Positions 8,538-17,540 of a stretch of 64,000 nucleotides of DNA are shown here, in pieces. A program made the position numbers and the translations under genes. Each line of letters opens with the position of its first letter. Positions within the stretch are counted from its first letter, which is position 1. Under the pieces are notes generated by a model. It was given only the letters and a program-made list of their open reading frames with translations, was not told the DNA's origin and did no database searches. The stretch is from assembly GCA_030431255.1 (NCBI GenBank), contig JAUIJL010000004.1, positions 372,001 through 436,000 of the forward strand, in the 5' to 3' direction. Source of the stretch: Thermoanaerobaculia bacterium. GTDB taxonomy: Bacteria > Acidobacteriota > Thermoanaerobaculia > Multivoradales > J023.

Positions 8538-9509
8538 GTGCTCGCCTACGCGCTCCAGCGCCTCGCCGCGTCGATCGTCCTGATCTTCTTGGTCCTGACG
8601 TCGACGTTTTTCCTTTTGCATTTGGCGCCCGGAGATCCGGTTCACATGTTGGATCTGGTGCGGGTTTCCGCGGAAACCCGCACCCATATGCTCGAGCTCT
8701 ACGGCCTCGACAAACCCATCCACGAGCAGTACGTGCGCTGGCTCAAGGCTGCCGTCACCGGCGATTGGGGCATTTCGTTCACCAACAACCAATCGGCCTG
8801 GGATCTGCTCATGGGTCGAGCTCCGGCGACCTTCTTGTTGGTGATCTCCGCGGTGGTGATCGAGCACATTCTGGGCTTGTGGATCGGCTTGACCGCCGCC
8901 CTGCACCGCGACAGCGCGTTCGACGTGCACTCCCGTTGGATCTCCCTGCTCTTGCATTCCCTACCGTCCTTTGTGCTGGCGATCTTCGCGATCGAAATCT
9001 TCGCCGCTCGTCTGGGCCTCTTTCCTTCCCAGCACATGACCTCCGACGGCTTTCATGCCATGACCCGATGGCAACAGACCCTCGATCTGCTCCATCACCT
9101 CGCCTTGCCCGCCTTGACCCTGGGGGTGGTCCGCTGTGGCGCGGTCGCCCGCTTCGTGCGCAACGGCATGCTCGACATCTTGAGCCAAGACTACGTTCGA
9201 ACCGCCCGAGCCCTCGGGGTCTCCGAGCGCCGGATCCTGTGGCTCCACGCCCTGCCCAATTGCCTCGGCCCTCTTGTCCAACGCCTCGGCTCGAGCCTGC
9301 CGATCCTGCTTTCCGGGGTCGTCATCCTGGAGATCATCTTCGCCTGGCCCGGGCTCGGCATCACCGTTTACGACGCCCTGCTGGAACGGGATTATCCGGT
9401 GGTGTTGGTGTCCACCGCGTTCTCCGCCTTTCTGGTGGTCGCGGGCAATTTGATGGCCGACCTGCTGCACGGCTGGATCGATCCCCGGGTGCGCGAAGCC
9501 CATGAGTGA
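8538..9509 (+). CDS. Peptide ABC transporter permease (DppB-like)
   Basis: Inner-membrane permease of 323 residues with about six membrane segments. It shows the DppB/OppB N-terminus (YALQRLAASIVLIFLVLT), APGDPV after the first segment, and the EAA loop around VRTARALGVSERRILWLHALPN that contacts the ATPase. GTG start at 8538, 22 bp after the binding-protein gene. Its last 8 nt overlap the next permease gene. Confidence 0.9.
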   Translation: MLAYALQRLAASIVLIFLVLTSTFFLLHLAPGDPVHMLDLVRVSAETRTHMLELYGLDKPIHEQYVRWLKAAVTGDWGISFTNNQSAWDLLMGRAPATFLLVISAVVIEHILGLWIGLTAALHRDSAFDVHSRWISLLLHSLPSFVLAIFAIEIFAARLGLFPSQHMTSDGFHAMTRWQQTLDLLHHLALPALTLGVVRCGAVARFVRNGMLDILSQDYVRTARALGVSERRILWLHALPNCLGPLVQRLGSSLPILLSGVVILEIIFAWPGLGITVYDALLERDYPVVLVSTAFSAFLVVAGNLMADLLHGWIDPRVREAHE

Positions 9510-10572
9510 GCAGCCCGACATAGGCCTCGTCTCGGGGCTCAGCAGAGTGCCGACGGCGGTGAAAGTCGCGGGCGCCTTGTTGATCGTCATTACCGTCCTG
9601 GGCCTCAGCGCCCCTTGGGTCGCTCCCTACGATCCCGACGAGCAGGCGGATCCTGCCGCCGGTCGGTTGCGCCCACCCCTGACCGGCATGTGGGCCCTGC
9701 GCCTGGACCACGGCCGCTGGATGCTCGCCGATCGGGTGGAGCGTCAAGGGGATCAGCTGATTCTGCTCACCGCCGACAGCCGACGCACCGTGCGGGCCGA
9801 CGAGGTGCTGAATTTGAATTCCGAGGGTCGGGTCACGGACCGTCGATGCTTCTTGCTCGGCAGCGACGAGCTGGGACGAGACATCCTTTCGCGCTGGCTT
9901 TTCGGCGCACGCATCTCACTCCTGATCGCCCTTTTTTCCGCCGCTCTGGCGGCCGGCCTCGGCATTGCCGTCGGCGCCCTCGCCGCCCTCGGCGGTCGAT
10001 GGCTGGACATGGTCCTCATGCGGGTGGTCGATGGGTTGTTGGCATTCCCATGGATCTTCTTGCTGATTGCACTGACCGCTTTCATTCCCTCCGGAATCAC
10101 GCCGCTGATCTTGATTCTGGGCTGCACCGGCTGGATGAGCATCAGCCGGCTTGCACGGGGGGAAATCCGCGCCTTGAGGCATCGGGAATTCGTGCTCGCG
10201 GCACGGGGCTTGGGCATGACGGAGCCGGCGATCTTCATACGCCACGTGCTGCCCAACATATGGACTCCCTTGGCCATCGCCACCACCTTGAGGGTGGGGT
10301 ATTTGATTTTGGTCGAGGCTTCACTATCCTTCCTCGGTCTCGGGGTCCAACCGCCCCAAGCCAGCTGGGGAAATATGATCGCGGCCGGGCGAAGCTTCAT
10401 GGCGACCGCCTGGTGGATCCTCACCTTTCCTGCCCTCGGCCTGGTGATTACCGTGGTGGCCCTCCATTGGGTCGGCGACCAAATACGAGACGCGCTCGAC
10501 CCCCGTTTTCGCACCTCGTCCATCGATGAGACCTCGCCCCAAGGACCTCTACCCGATCGAGCCGTGAGCTGA
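9502..10572 (+). CDS. Peptide ABC transporter permease (DppC-like) with an enlarged periplasmic loop
   Basis: Second permease of the importer, 356 residues. It has the DppC signature GSDELGRDILSRWLFGARIS and the EAA loop (FVLAARGLGMTEPAIFIRHV). Between the first membrane segment and that signature there are about 60 extra, mostly polar residues (roughly 50-110). This is longer than in typical DppC proteins and may form a small periplasmic domain that contacts the binding protein. It overlaps the previous gene by 8 nt and queA by 1 nt (TGATG). Confidence 0.88.
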   Translation: MSEQPDIGLVSGLSRVPTAVKVAGALLIVITVLGLSAPWVAPYDPDEQADPAAGRLRPPLTGMWALRLDHGRWMLADRVERQGDQLILLTADSRRTVRADEVLNLNSEGRVTDRRCFLLGSDELGRDILSRWLFGARISLLIALFSAALAAGLGIAVGALAALGGRWLDMVLMRVVDGLLAFPWIFLLIALTAFIPSGITPLILILGCTGWMSISRLARGEIRALRHREFVLAARGLGMTEPAIFIRHVLPNIWTPLAIATTLRVGYLILVEASLSFLGLGVQPPQASWGNMIAAGRSFMATAWWILTFPALGLVITVVALHWVGDQIRDALDPRFRTSSIDETSPQGPLPDRAVS

Positions 10573-11633
10573 TGCTGACTTCTGATTTCGATTTCGAGCT
10601 GCCGGAATCCGCCATCGCCCAAGAGCCCTTGCCCCGGGGCCAAAGCCGCCTTCTGGTGCTCGACGAGAAGGGCTCCGGGCGGCATCGGTCCATCGCCGAT
10701 CTCACGGACATCCTGCGACCGAAAGACCTGCTGGTGGTCAACGATACCCGCGTGATCCCGGCCCGATTATTCGGCGTTCGCCCACCCCACGGCGGCAAAG
10801 TCGAGCTGCTGCTGATCGAAAAAACCGGTCCGAAAACTTGGCGCGCCTTGGGTCGCCCGGGCAAACGTCTCAAACCGGGGGCGCGCATCGACTTTCCCGG
10901 ATCCATCGACCTTCCCGGAACCGCGGTGTGGGCGGAAAGCCTATCCCGCCTCGAAGACGGGCAGATCTCCATCCGATTCAGCGAGGAGATCGAGCCCCAT
11001 TTGGAAGCGCTCGGCCATGTCCCATTGCCGCCTTATATTCGGCGACCGGATCAGGAACAGGATCACACCACGTACCAGACCGTCTATGCCCGCCACGACG
11101 GCGCCGTGGCCGCTCCCACCGCGGGGTTGCATTTTTCCGAGTCGTTGCTGGCCGAGCTCGAAAGCCGCGGCGTGGAGCGCGCGGCAGTCACCCTACACGT
11201 GGGCATCGGTACGTTTCGTCCGGTCACCGCCGACCGGGTGACGGAGCACGTGATGGACGAAGAGCGCTATACCGTGCCCCAAGCCACCGTCGACGCCATT
11301 CAACGGACCAGAAACCGAGGCGGCAGGGTGGTGGCGGTGGGCACCACGGTGGTGCGCACCCTCGAAAGCTCGAGCGACGATCAGGGACGACCCGCCGCCG
11401 GCAGTGGGCGCTCCCGGCTCTTCATCACCCCGGGATTCGACTTCAAAGTGGTCGACGCCCTGCTGACCAACTTCCACCTCCCGCGATCCACCCTGCTGAT
11501 GCTGGTCAGCGCTCTGGCCGGCCGGACCCTGGACCAAGGCCGTGACCGGGTGCTCGCCGCCTACCGCGAGGCCGTCGACAGCGGCTATCGCTTCTACTCC
11601 TACGGCGATGCCATGTTTGTAGAACGGCGTTGA
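10572..11633 (+). CDS. queA: S-adenosylmethionine:tRNA ribosyltransferase-isomerase
   Basis: QueA transfers the ribosyl part of SAM to preQ1 in tRNA to make epoxyqueuosine. The 353-residue protein is full length and starts MLTSDFDFELPESAIAQEPL, with LLVVNDTRVIPARLFG and AAPTAGLHF, hallmarks of the family. Translation is probably coupled to the permease gene through the TGATG overlap. It ends before a strong terminator, closing the operon. The link to peptide import is positional only. Confidence 0.97.
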   Translation: MLTSDFDFELPESAIAQEPLPRGQSRLLVLDEKGSGRHRSIADLTDILRPKDLLVVNDTRVIPARLFGVRPPHGGKVELLLIEKTGPKTWRALGRPGKRLKPGARIDFPGSIDLPGTAVWAESLSRLEDGQISIRFSEEIEPHLEALGHVPLPPYIRRPDQEQDHTTYQTVYARHDGAVAAPTAGLHFSESLLAELESRGVERAAVTLHVGIGTFRPVTADRVTEHVMDEERYTVPQATVDAIQRTRNRGGRVVAVGTTVVRTLESSSDDQGRPAAGSGRSRLFITPGFDFKVVDALLTNFHLPRSTLLMLVSALAGRTLDQGRDRVLAAYREAVDSGYRFYSYGDAMFVERR

Positions 11634-11667
11634 CGTCCGGCAGGCAATCCGACGGTCTCACGCGTAG

Positions 11668-11693
11668 GGGCGAATCTTGAATTCGCCCTTTTT
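11668..11693 (+). terminator. Rho-independent terminator after queA
   Basis: GGGCGAAT (11668-11675) pairs with ATTCGCCC (11681-11688) across a 5-nt loop, followed by five T. It lies 35 bp after the queA stop and suits termination of the rightward operon. Confidence 0.85.
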
Positions 11694-11698
11694 GAAGC

Positions 11699-11723
11699 AG
11701 GGGCGATCACAAGGATCGCCCCT
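11699..11723. repeat. REP-like inverted repeat
   Basis: AGGGGCGATC (11699-11708) and GATCGCCCCT (11714-11723) form a perfect 10-bp stem with a 5-nt loop, directly after the queA terminator, whose stem shares the GGGGCGA core. No T tract follows on either strand, so it looks like a dispersed palindromic element rather than a terminator. It lies between convergent genes. Confidence 0.6.
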
Positions 11724-11747
11724 ACCTTTGGATTTCGCCGGCAGACC

Positions 11748-13547
11748 CTAACCCGGGTAGTCGGCTTCGCCCGGCAACGGCAGACGACGACGTTGGACCC
11801 GCGCTTTGACGAAGGCCTCCAAGAATTTTTCGTCCTGGTCGGTCCAGGACTCAGGGGATTGGCGACGCAAGTCGCCGAGGGTCGAGACCGCTAAAGCGTA
11901 GTTGCTTTCCTCATAGGCCATCCAGGCAATCACCCGCTGGAGGTCCGAGCGATCGGTGAGGTGTTGATCGAGCTCGACGGCCCGGGTGACCAGCTCGCGG
12001 GCCTGAAATGGATAACCCTGGCGCAGCTGCAACCACGCGAGTTGCACGGTCGCCTCCGCTTCCAATCGAAGATTTTTTTGATCCTTGGCCAGCTGGAGCT
12101 GATCGTAGTAGCGCTTTTCCGCGGCGGCATAGTCGCCGTTTTGCATCAGGGCGCGGGCCAGGTTGCGGGACAACAAAAGAATCCGTTGGGTATCGCCCTG
12201 CTGTTGATAGAAGCTCAGGGCGCGTCCCCAATGCTCCGTCGCCTCGGCCCATTCCCCCTGCCGCCAAGCCACCTCGCCGAGGCTCGCGGCCACCCGATTC
12301 TCGCTCCAGACATCCCGCAATTGATCGGCGGAAGCCGCGGCATCAGCAAAAATTCGAGCGGCATCATCGGGCTGCCCGGCGGTCAACAACAAGCTGCCGA
12401 TGCGCACCAACACATCGATCTCCCCCAAGCGATCCCCCGCTTCCCGGCGCAGCTCCAAAACCTTGACGAACAGCCCCTCGGCTTCCAACGTCTCGCCCTG
12501 CGCCAAAGCCAATCGGGCCTGCTCGTAGAGGGATTCCGCTCGAGCCCGCGGATCCCCCCGCTGCTTGTCGATGCGATGGGCCAGCTTGTATTGCTCCGCG
12601 GCCGCGACCGTGTCGCCGTTCAGGGCGTGCAGAAGGCCCAAAGCTCGAAATGCCCGGGCTTGGAGCGAGCGGATCCCTCGGCTTTGGGCTTGACGCAGAA
12701 GCTCCTCGCTGAGCGCCCGCGCCTGCTCGAGCTCACCGCGACGGCGCAAGCAGTCGATCAGCTTGAGCTGCGCTTGCACGAAGTCCGGGCGGTTGCGCAA
12801 GGCGATTTCGAAATAGGGCTGGGCGATCTCCGGCGTGCTGCGCAGCAATCGATCGAGACCCTCGGCGTAGAGACGGTCGACAAAAGGATCCGATGAAAGG
12901 GCCCGGGTCAACGTCACCGGTGCCAATCCTCGACCCAGAGCGTCCGCGAGCGCCAACACCAGCTGACCGCCGACCGTGAGCAGGTCGTCGCCTTCGGATT
13001 CGAAGGTGGCGAGGGTGGCGCCTTGGGGATCCGTCAGGACCGCGCTCAACGTAACGTCCCGGCTGCTGCGTTGGAGGGTGACGTCGACGATGACCCGGGC
13101 CCCGAGGGCGGCGGCCAGATCCTTGGATCGGTCCCGATCCTTTTGGACCGCGGGATCGAGCCGACGGCTGAGCAGCTCCCGATGCAGATGCTCGGGCACC
13201 ACCACGTGCACGCCTTCGGTGGCCTCGAGCCCTTCGCTCATCACCGCCGAGAGCCCCCAGATCGCCCAATCGTCGAACCTCGGGCCTTCATTGCGGATGG
13301 GAAGGATCGCGACCCTGCCTTCGGCTTCCAGGACCAGCTCGGGATCCGGCGGCGCGATCAGCCGGGTCGAGAGGGTGAGCCCGATACCTGCCACTGCCGC
13401 AAGCCCCAACAGCCAGGGCAACAACCGACGCAAAGGGCTTTCACGATTGAGGTTGCGTCGGGATCTCAAGCTGCCCGCGCGCAGTGGCTCCGAGCCTGAA
13501 GGTTGGGGCGGTTGCGGAAGCTCGGAGTCACCGGATGCTGGGTCCAT
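11748..13547 (-). CDS. Membrane-anchored TolB-like/TPR protein
   Basis: Protein of about 599 residues. A proline-rich cytoplasmic N-terminus is followed by one membrane segment (LLPWLLGLAAVAGIGL), a TolB-N-like domain (VAILPIRNEGPRFDDWAIWG...), and then about ten tetratricopeptide-like repeats to the C-terminus. This layout is common in proteins coupled to bacterial Ser/Thr kinases or cyclases, where the TPR region is a binding scaffold. It is divergent from a Ser/Thr kinase that also carries TPR-like repeats, so the two may act together. ATG 13547 has GAAAGG 6 nt upstream and is preferred over GTG 13562. No catalytic motif seen. Confidence 0.75.
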   Translation of the reverse strand: MDPASGDSELPQPPQPSGSEPLRAGSLRSRRNLNRESPLRRLLPWLLGLAAVAGIGLTLSTRLIAPPDPELVLEAEGRVAILPIRNEGPRFDDWAIWGLSAVMSEGLEATEGVHVVVPEHLHRELLSRRLDPAVQKDRDRSKDLAAALGARVIVDVTLQRSSRDVTLSAVLTDPQGATLATFESEGDDLLTVGGQLVLALADALGRGLAPVTLTRALSSDPFVDRLYAEGLDRLLRSTPEIAQPYFEIALRNRPDFVQAQLKLIDCLRRRGELEQARALSEELLRQAQSRGIRSLQARAFRALGLLHALNGDTVAAAEQYKLAHRIDKQRGDPRARAESLYEQARLALAQGETLEAEGLFVKVLELRREAGDRLGEIDVLVRIGSLLLTAGQPDDAARIFADAAASADQLRDVWSENRVAASLGEVAWRQGEWAEATEHWGRALSFYQQQGDTQRILLLSRNLARALMQNGDYAAAEKRYYDQLQLAKDQKNLRLEAEATVQLAWLQLRQGYPFQARELVTRAVELDQHLTDRSDLQRVIAWMAYEESNYALAVSTLGDLRRQSPESWTDQDEKFLEAFVKARVQRRRLPLPGEADYPG

Positions 13548-13638
13548 GGAGAGCCTTTCCACGGGAGCCGACCGGGCTCCCGCAACTTTCGCCCGGGCCG
13601 AGGCGAGTCTAAACGTGAACCGATGGAAGACGATCGGC

Positions 13639-13644
13639 TACAAT
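13639..13644 (+). promoter_or_regulatory. Possible -10 element upstream of the kinase gene
   Basis: TACAAT at 13639-13644 is a good -10 match 43 bp before the kinase start, inside the 139-bp divergent spacer. The -35 region (TGAACC or GTGAAC at 17-18 nt) is poor, so this is tentative. Confidence 0.3.
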
Positions 13645-13686
13645 CAACCCGCCGATCCTATATCTTCCGCGGAGCACCAGATACCC

Positions 13687-16248
13687 ATGGGCTTGGCCGT
13701 TGCCGACCTAGAAGGCAAATACGAAATCGTCGCCAAGCTCAAAGAGGGCGGCATGGGGGCGATCTACAAGGTTCGTCACCGCCTCCTCGAAGAGCTTCGG
13801 GTGGTGAAAGTCTTACGCTCCCAGCACGAGGGAGACGAAGAGCTGCGCCTGCGACTGGCTCGGGAAGCCCGTGCCGCCATTCAGCTGCGCCACCCCAACG
13901 TCGTTCAAATCTTCGATTTTTCCCTCGATGCCACCGGCGCCGGTCTGATCATCATGGAATATATCCATGGCTCGGACCTCACCTACCTGCTCAAGGAAGA
14001 TCGCCGGCCGTCCCTGGCCCTATCCCTCGAGATCGCCCGCCAAAGCCTGCGCGCCCTCGGGTTTTTACATCGCCAAGGTTTCGTGCACCGCGACGTCTCA
14101 CCGGACAATTTGATGTTGACGGTGGACGTCGAAGGTGAGCCTCTGATGAAGCTCATCGACTTGGGCATCGCCAAGAATCACGACGCCGAGCAAGATCTGA
14201 CCGTCTCCGGCTCGTTCCTGGGCAAGTTCCGCTACGCCTCCCCCGAGCATTTCGGCGCCAAGGGACCCGACGGCACCGAGGCCCGCAGCGACCTCTACAC
14301 CTTTGGTCTCGTATTCTACGAGCTGTTGACCGGCTGCTATCCCATGGCCGGAGACTCCACCTCCCAGCTGATCGCCGCCCACCTTTTCCAACCGCCCCTC
14401 GACTTCGAACAAACCGATCCCGAGGGCAAGGTTCCCGAGGCGGTTCGCCAGATGGTCCTACGATCCCTGGAGAAGAACGCCGAGGATCGATTTGAGGACG
14501 CCAAAACCTGGGTGGAGCAAATCGAGGAGCTGCAAAAGGACTATCCCCTAACGCCAACGGAGCTCGAGGAAGCCGTGCGTTTGGGCTGTCCCCCCGAAGG
14601 TTGGGCCCGGCCGGTTTCCGGCGATACTCAATGGCGCTTCAGCAAGCTCTTCGGCGACCCGACCTCCCAGGACGACGAGCAGTCCCGGTCGGGCCAGGGG
14701 GCCTCCCCGGGATCAGGATCCGGAATGTCCTCCGCCGACGGTGGCAACGCGCTCGACGTGTTGCTCGCCGGCGCACAGGCCCTGATGGAGCTGGGGGAGC
14801 CCGAACAAGCCCGACGCCAAGCCCGGATGATCCTGGACCTCGACCACGAGCATCCCGGTGCCTTAAAGCTGATCGAGCTGCTGGAGAGCCCTTTACCGGC
14901 CGAGGACGAGCCTCCGCCGACCCAGCCTCTGCCGACTCAGCCCCCTGAGGCTTCAACGCCCTCAGGCCAAGGGGATTCGGATCAGCCCTTGGTCCCTCCT
15001 CCAGTCTTCTCGTCAACGGGTTCATCCCAGCCCTCGGAGCCTCTGCCGTCGGGGGCGGTGGTCCGTTTCGACGAGCTGTTGAAGAGCGATCGATTGGTGG
15101 AAGCGGATCAGCTGATGGCCGAGCTGATCGCCACCCACGGACAGGTGCCTCCGCTACCGGATATGCGCCGCCGTTTGGACGAACGCTTTCAAGATCAGCT
15201 GGCGACAAAAATTCAAGAGCTGCTGGACGAAGCGGAGCAGCAAGTGGAGCAGGGCGAATACAACCAGGCCCTGGATCGACTCCGGGAAGCTCAAACACTG
15301 ACTCCCGCCAAAGGCCCGCTACACGACAAGCTGACCCAGGGCGTTTTGCACCTCCAGCGAAAGATCGAGGCCCGGGAGCGGCGGAAGAAGATCGACCGGG
15401 TCGAGCAGAAGGTGCTCAAGCTGCTGCGCGTCGGCAACCTGGACGAAGCCCGCGAGCATCTTGCGCTGGCAAAACACAAATACGGTGACGACGACGTCTT
15501 CCACTCCCTGGGCCAAATCCTCGAGCGAGCGATCCAAGATCGCCAAAACGAGCTCGGCAGCGAAGCGGGCCGAGCCTTGGAGCTGGGTCGCTACAACACA
15601 GCCATCCGCTGCTTGGATGAAATGCTCGGGCTCGACCCCAACAACACTTGGATCCGCAGCCAGCTCGATCGAGCCCACCGGCTTCGCCAAGAATCGGAGC
15701 AAGAGGAGGAGCTGCGCCGACGGGAGGACGACGAGCGTCGGACGGACTTCGAGCATCTTGCCGCCATGATGACCCAGGGAGAGCTCGGAGAAGCTCACAA
15801 GATGCTGGAGATCTTGGCCCAACGCTGGGGCGACGCCATCGCAAAGCCGTGGCGAAAACGTCTCGATGAAAAGCGTCGAGTGGGGGCCCAAGAGCTGCTC
15901 AGCGAAGCCGAGCAATCCAGGGTCCACGGCGATCTGTTCAAAGCCCGATTGCTGGTGGCGGAAGCGAGCCGGATGGACCCGGACGACTCCGCCATTTCCC
16001 TCTTCGCCCGCATGCTGGACTCCGCGGCCCAGGAGAAGATCGCCGATGACCCGATCCCCCTCGATAGCGAGTCGGGGGTCCTACACACGATCGCCGAAAT
16101 CGAGCGGTTGCGGGTCGAAGGCGAGCCCCTCAAGGCCTGGAAGGCGTTGCAACAGGCGATCGAGCACTTCGGCGAGCGCTCGGAGCTGGCAAACTTGCGC
16201 AAAGAGCTGGCCGAGCAGATCCTGGAAGAATCCGGCGGCGCGGTATAA
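13687..16248 (+). CDS. Ser/Thr protein kinase with C-terminal TPR-like repeats
   Basis: Hanks-type kinase of 853 residues. The catalytic domain spans about residues 8-290: glycine loop KEGGMGAIYKV, VVK lysine, catalytic HRDVSPDN near residue 134, and metal-binding DLG (in place of DFG) near 157, followed by a YASPE activation segment. A Pro/Ser-rich linker then leads to roughly 450 residues of helical, TPR-like repeats rich in Glu and Leu. No membrane segment is evident, so it is probably cytoplasmic. ATG 13687 fits the conserved kinase start; the longer open frame upstream is antisense to the divergent TPR gene. Substrates unknown. Confidence 0.9.
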   Translation: MGLAVADLEGKYEIVAKLKEGGMGAIYKVRHRLLEELRVVKVLRSQHEGDEELRLRLAREARAAIQLRHPNVVQIFDFSLDATGAGLIIMEYIHGSDLTYLLKEDRRPSLALSLEIARQSLRALGFLHRQGFVHRDVSPDNLMLTVDVEGEPLMKLIDLGIAKNHDAEQDLTVSGSFLGKFRYASPEHFGAKGPDGTEARSDLYTFGLVFYELLTGCYPMAGDSTSQLIAAHLFQPPLDFEQTDPEGKVPEAVRQMVLRSLEKNAEDRFEDAKTWVEQIEELQKDYPLTPTELEEAVRLGCPPEGWARPVSGDTQWRFSKLFGDPTSQDDEQSRSGQGASPGSGSGMSSADGGNALDVLLAGAQALMELGEPEQARRQARMILDLDHEHPGALKLIELLESPLPAEDEPPPTQPLPTQPPEASTPSGQGDSDQPLVPPPVFSSTGSSQPSEPLPSGAVVRFDELLKSDRLVEADQLMAELIATHGQVPPLPDMRRRLDERFQDQLATKIQELLDEAEQQVEQGEYNQALDRLREAQTLTPAKGPLHDKLTQGVLHLQRKIEARERRKKIDRVEQKVLKLLRVGNLDEAREHLALAKHKYGDDDVFHSLGQILERAIQDRQNELGSEAGRALELGRYNTAIRCLDEMLGLDPNNTWIRSQLDRAHRLRQESEQEEELRRREDDERRTDFEHLAAMMTQGELGEAHKMLEILAQRWGDAIAKPWRKRLDEKRRVGAQELLSEAEQSRVHGDLFKARLLVAEASRMDPDDSAISLFARMLDSAAQEKIADDPIPLDSESGVLHTIAEIERLRVEGEPLKAWKALQQAIEHFGERSELANLRKELAEQILEESGGAV

Positions 16249-16262
16249 GCAGGTCTCCCGGC

Positions 16263-16414
16263 AAGCACAGTCTGCCGACGGGCACAGTCTGCCGACGGGC
16301 CGGTCTGCCGACGGGCACGGTCTGCCGGCGGGCACGGTCTGCCGGCGGGCACGGTCTGCCGGCGGGCACAGTCTGCCGACGGGCACGGTCTGCCGGCGGG
16401 CACGGTCTGCCGAT
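16263..16414. repeat. Nine-copy 17-bp minisatellite
   Basis: Nine head-to-tail copies of GGGCACGGTCTGCCGGC, with G/A variants at two positions and one copy short by 1 bp, fill the gap after the kinase stop. Each unit contains GGCA...TGCC, able to form a small hairpin. Copies are contiguous, so this is not a CRISPR array. No gene lies inside 16249-16539. Confidence 0.95.
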
Positions 16415-16539
16415 GGTCATGGTAAATTCGCTCCAGCCCACATCCCGGGCTCCGCGCGGCTCCCGGCAATCGACGGCCCGACCCAGCCCTAAGGCTGAGC
16501 ATCTCCGCAAATCTTTCAAGACTTTCTGAAAGCAGCCCC

Positions 16540-17088
16540 ATGATTCGAATCTTCTCAGCCAGCCTGATCGCAGCCATCGCCCTATTCTTCTGGGGCTTCT
16601 TATTTTGGACCGTGATCGAGCCGGTTGTGGGCGTGATTCAAACCGCCCCCGACGAAGCGACCCTCGCCGCGGACATCGCCCGTGGGCTGGAGCACGAAGG
16701 AACTTACTTCCTGCCCACGGACACCACGGACATGGACACGTGGCAACGGCGTCACGAGGCCGGCCCGTTGGTGACGGTGATGTTCAAACCCGGGGGTGCC
16801 AAAGCCATGGATCCGGCGGTCATGCTGCACGGATTCGTCCACATGCTGGTGAGCATTCTGTTGGCCGCCTTTCTGTTGCGGTGGATCGCCCGCTACCTCG
16901 GCTCCTACTCACAGCGCTGGGGATTCATGGTTTGGCTCGGCTTGATCGAAGCGGTTTTCTCTAATCTCGGTCGACCCATTTGGTACTTCCAACCTTGGGA
17001 CTACCACGTGCTTCAAGCCGCCTACACCTTGACCTCATGGACCTTGGTCGGCGCGATCCTCGCCTGGTTCCTGCACGGCGACACTTGA
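16540..17088 (+). CDS. Conserved-type membrane protein of unknown function
   Basis: Protein of 182 residues with about four hydrophobic segments. One is N-terminal (residues 4-30), then comes an outside-type soluble stretch of about 70 residues with TYFLPTDTTDMDTWQRRH, then three segments toward the C-terminus (LVSILLAAFLLRWIA, GFMVWLGLIEAVF, LVGAILAWFL). No motif links it to a known enzyme or transporter. It precedes the Fur-family gene by 44 bp and may share its transcript. Confidence 0.7.
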   Translation: MIRIFSASLIAAIALFFWGFLFWTVIEPVVGVIQTAPDEATLAADIARGLEHEGTYFLPTDTTDMDTWQRRHEAGPLVTVMFKPGGAKAMDPAVMLHGFVHMLVSILLAAFLLRWIARYLGSYSQRWGFMVWLGLIEAVFSNLGRPIWYFQPWDYHVLQAAYTLTSWTLVGAILAWFLHGDT

Positions 17089-17132
17089 TCCCACGCACGC
17101 GATACGACACACGCTCAGGGCCCACCTTCATC

Positions 17133-17510
17133 ATGCAACGAAAAACTCGACAACGTGCCGCCATGCAGGAGGCGATCCGCAATGCCGGTCGTCCACTGAG
17201 CCCGCAGGAGATCCTCGAAGAGACCCAAGAGGAGATTCCGGGCCTGGGATTGGCGACGGTATATCGCAACGTCAAAGCCATGGTGGACAGCCGGTGGCTC
17301 AAACCCGTCGAGCTTCCGGGATCGCCAGATCGATACGAGCTGGCGGGTCAGGATCACCACCACCACTTCCACTGCCGCCATTGCGACAAGGTCTACGACG
17401 TCGAAGGGTGCCCGGGCAACTTGTCGTCGATTACGCCCGAAGGTTTCGTCCTGGAATCCCACGAAATCGTGCTCTACGGCAGCTGCCCGGATTGCAACAC
17501 CTCCGAGTGA
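17133..17510 (+). CDS. Fur/PerR-family metalloregulator
   Basis: DNA-binding repressor of 125 residues. The winged-helix part includes GLGLATVYRNVKAMVDSRW. The metal-binding dimer region has QDHHHHFHCRHCDKVYDV and a second CPDC pair near the end, consistent with a structural Zn site and His-rich regulatory site. It is slightly short for the family (usually 135-150), missing part of the N-terminal helix. The His-rich centre does not decide between Fe, Zn or peroxide sensing. ATG 17133 is used; no strong ribosome-binding site is visible. Confidence 0.9.
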   Translation: MQRKTRQRAAMQEAIRNAGRPLSPQEILEETQEEIPGLGLATVYRNVKAMVDSRWLKPVELPGSPDRYELAGQDHHHHFHCRHCDKVYDVEGCPGNLSSITPEGFVLESHEIVLYGSCPDCNTSE

Positions 17511-17540
17511 CGGAGCGGAGCCCGACCCCAGGCCCAAGAC

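Noticed and set aside
12976-13686. Extension of the Ser/Thr kinase N-terminus by 237 residues
   Set aside because: It is antisense to the TPR gene, and the kinase starts normally at ATG 13687.
16263-16414. CRISPR array
   Set aside because: Repeats are contiguous 17-bp units with no spacers, and no cas gene is present.
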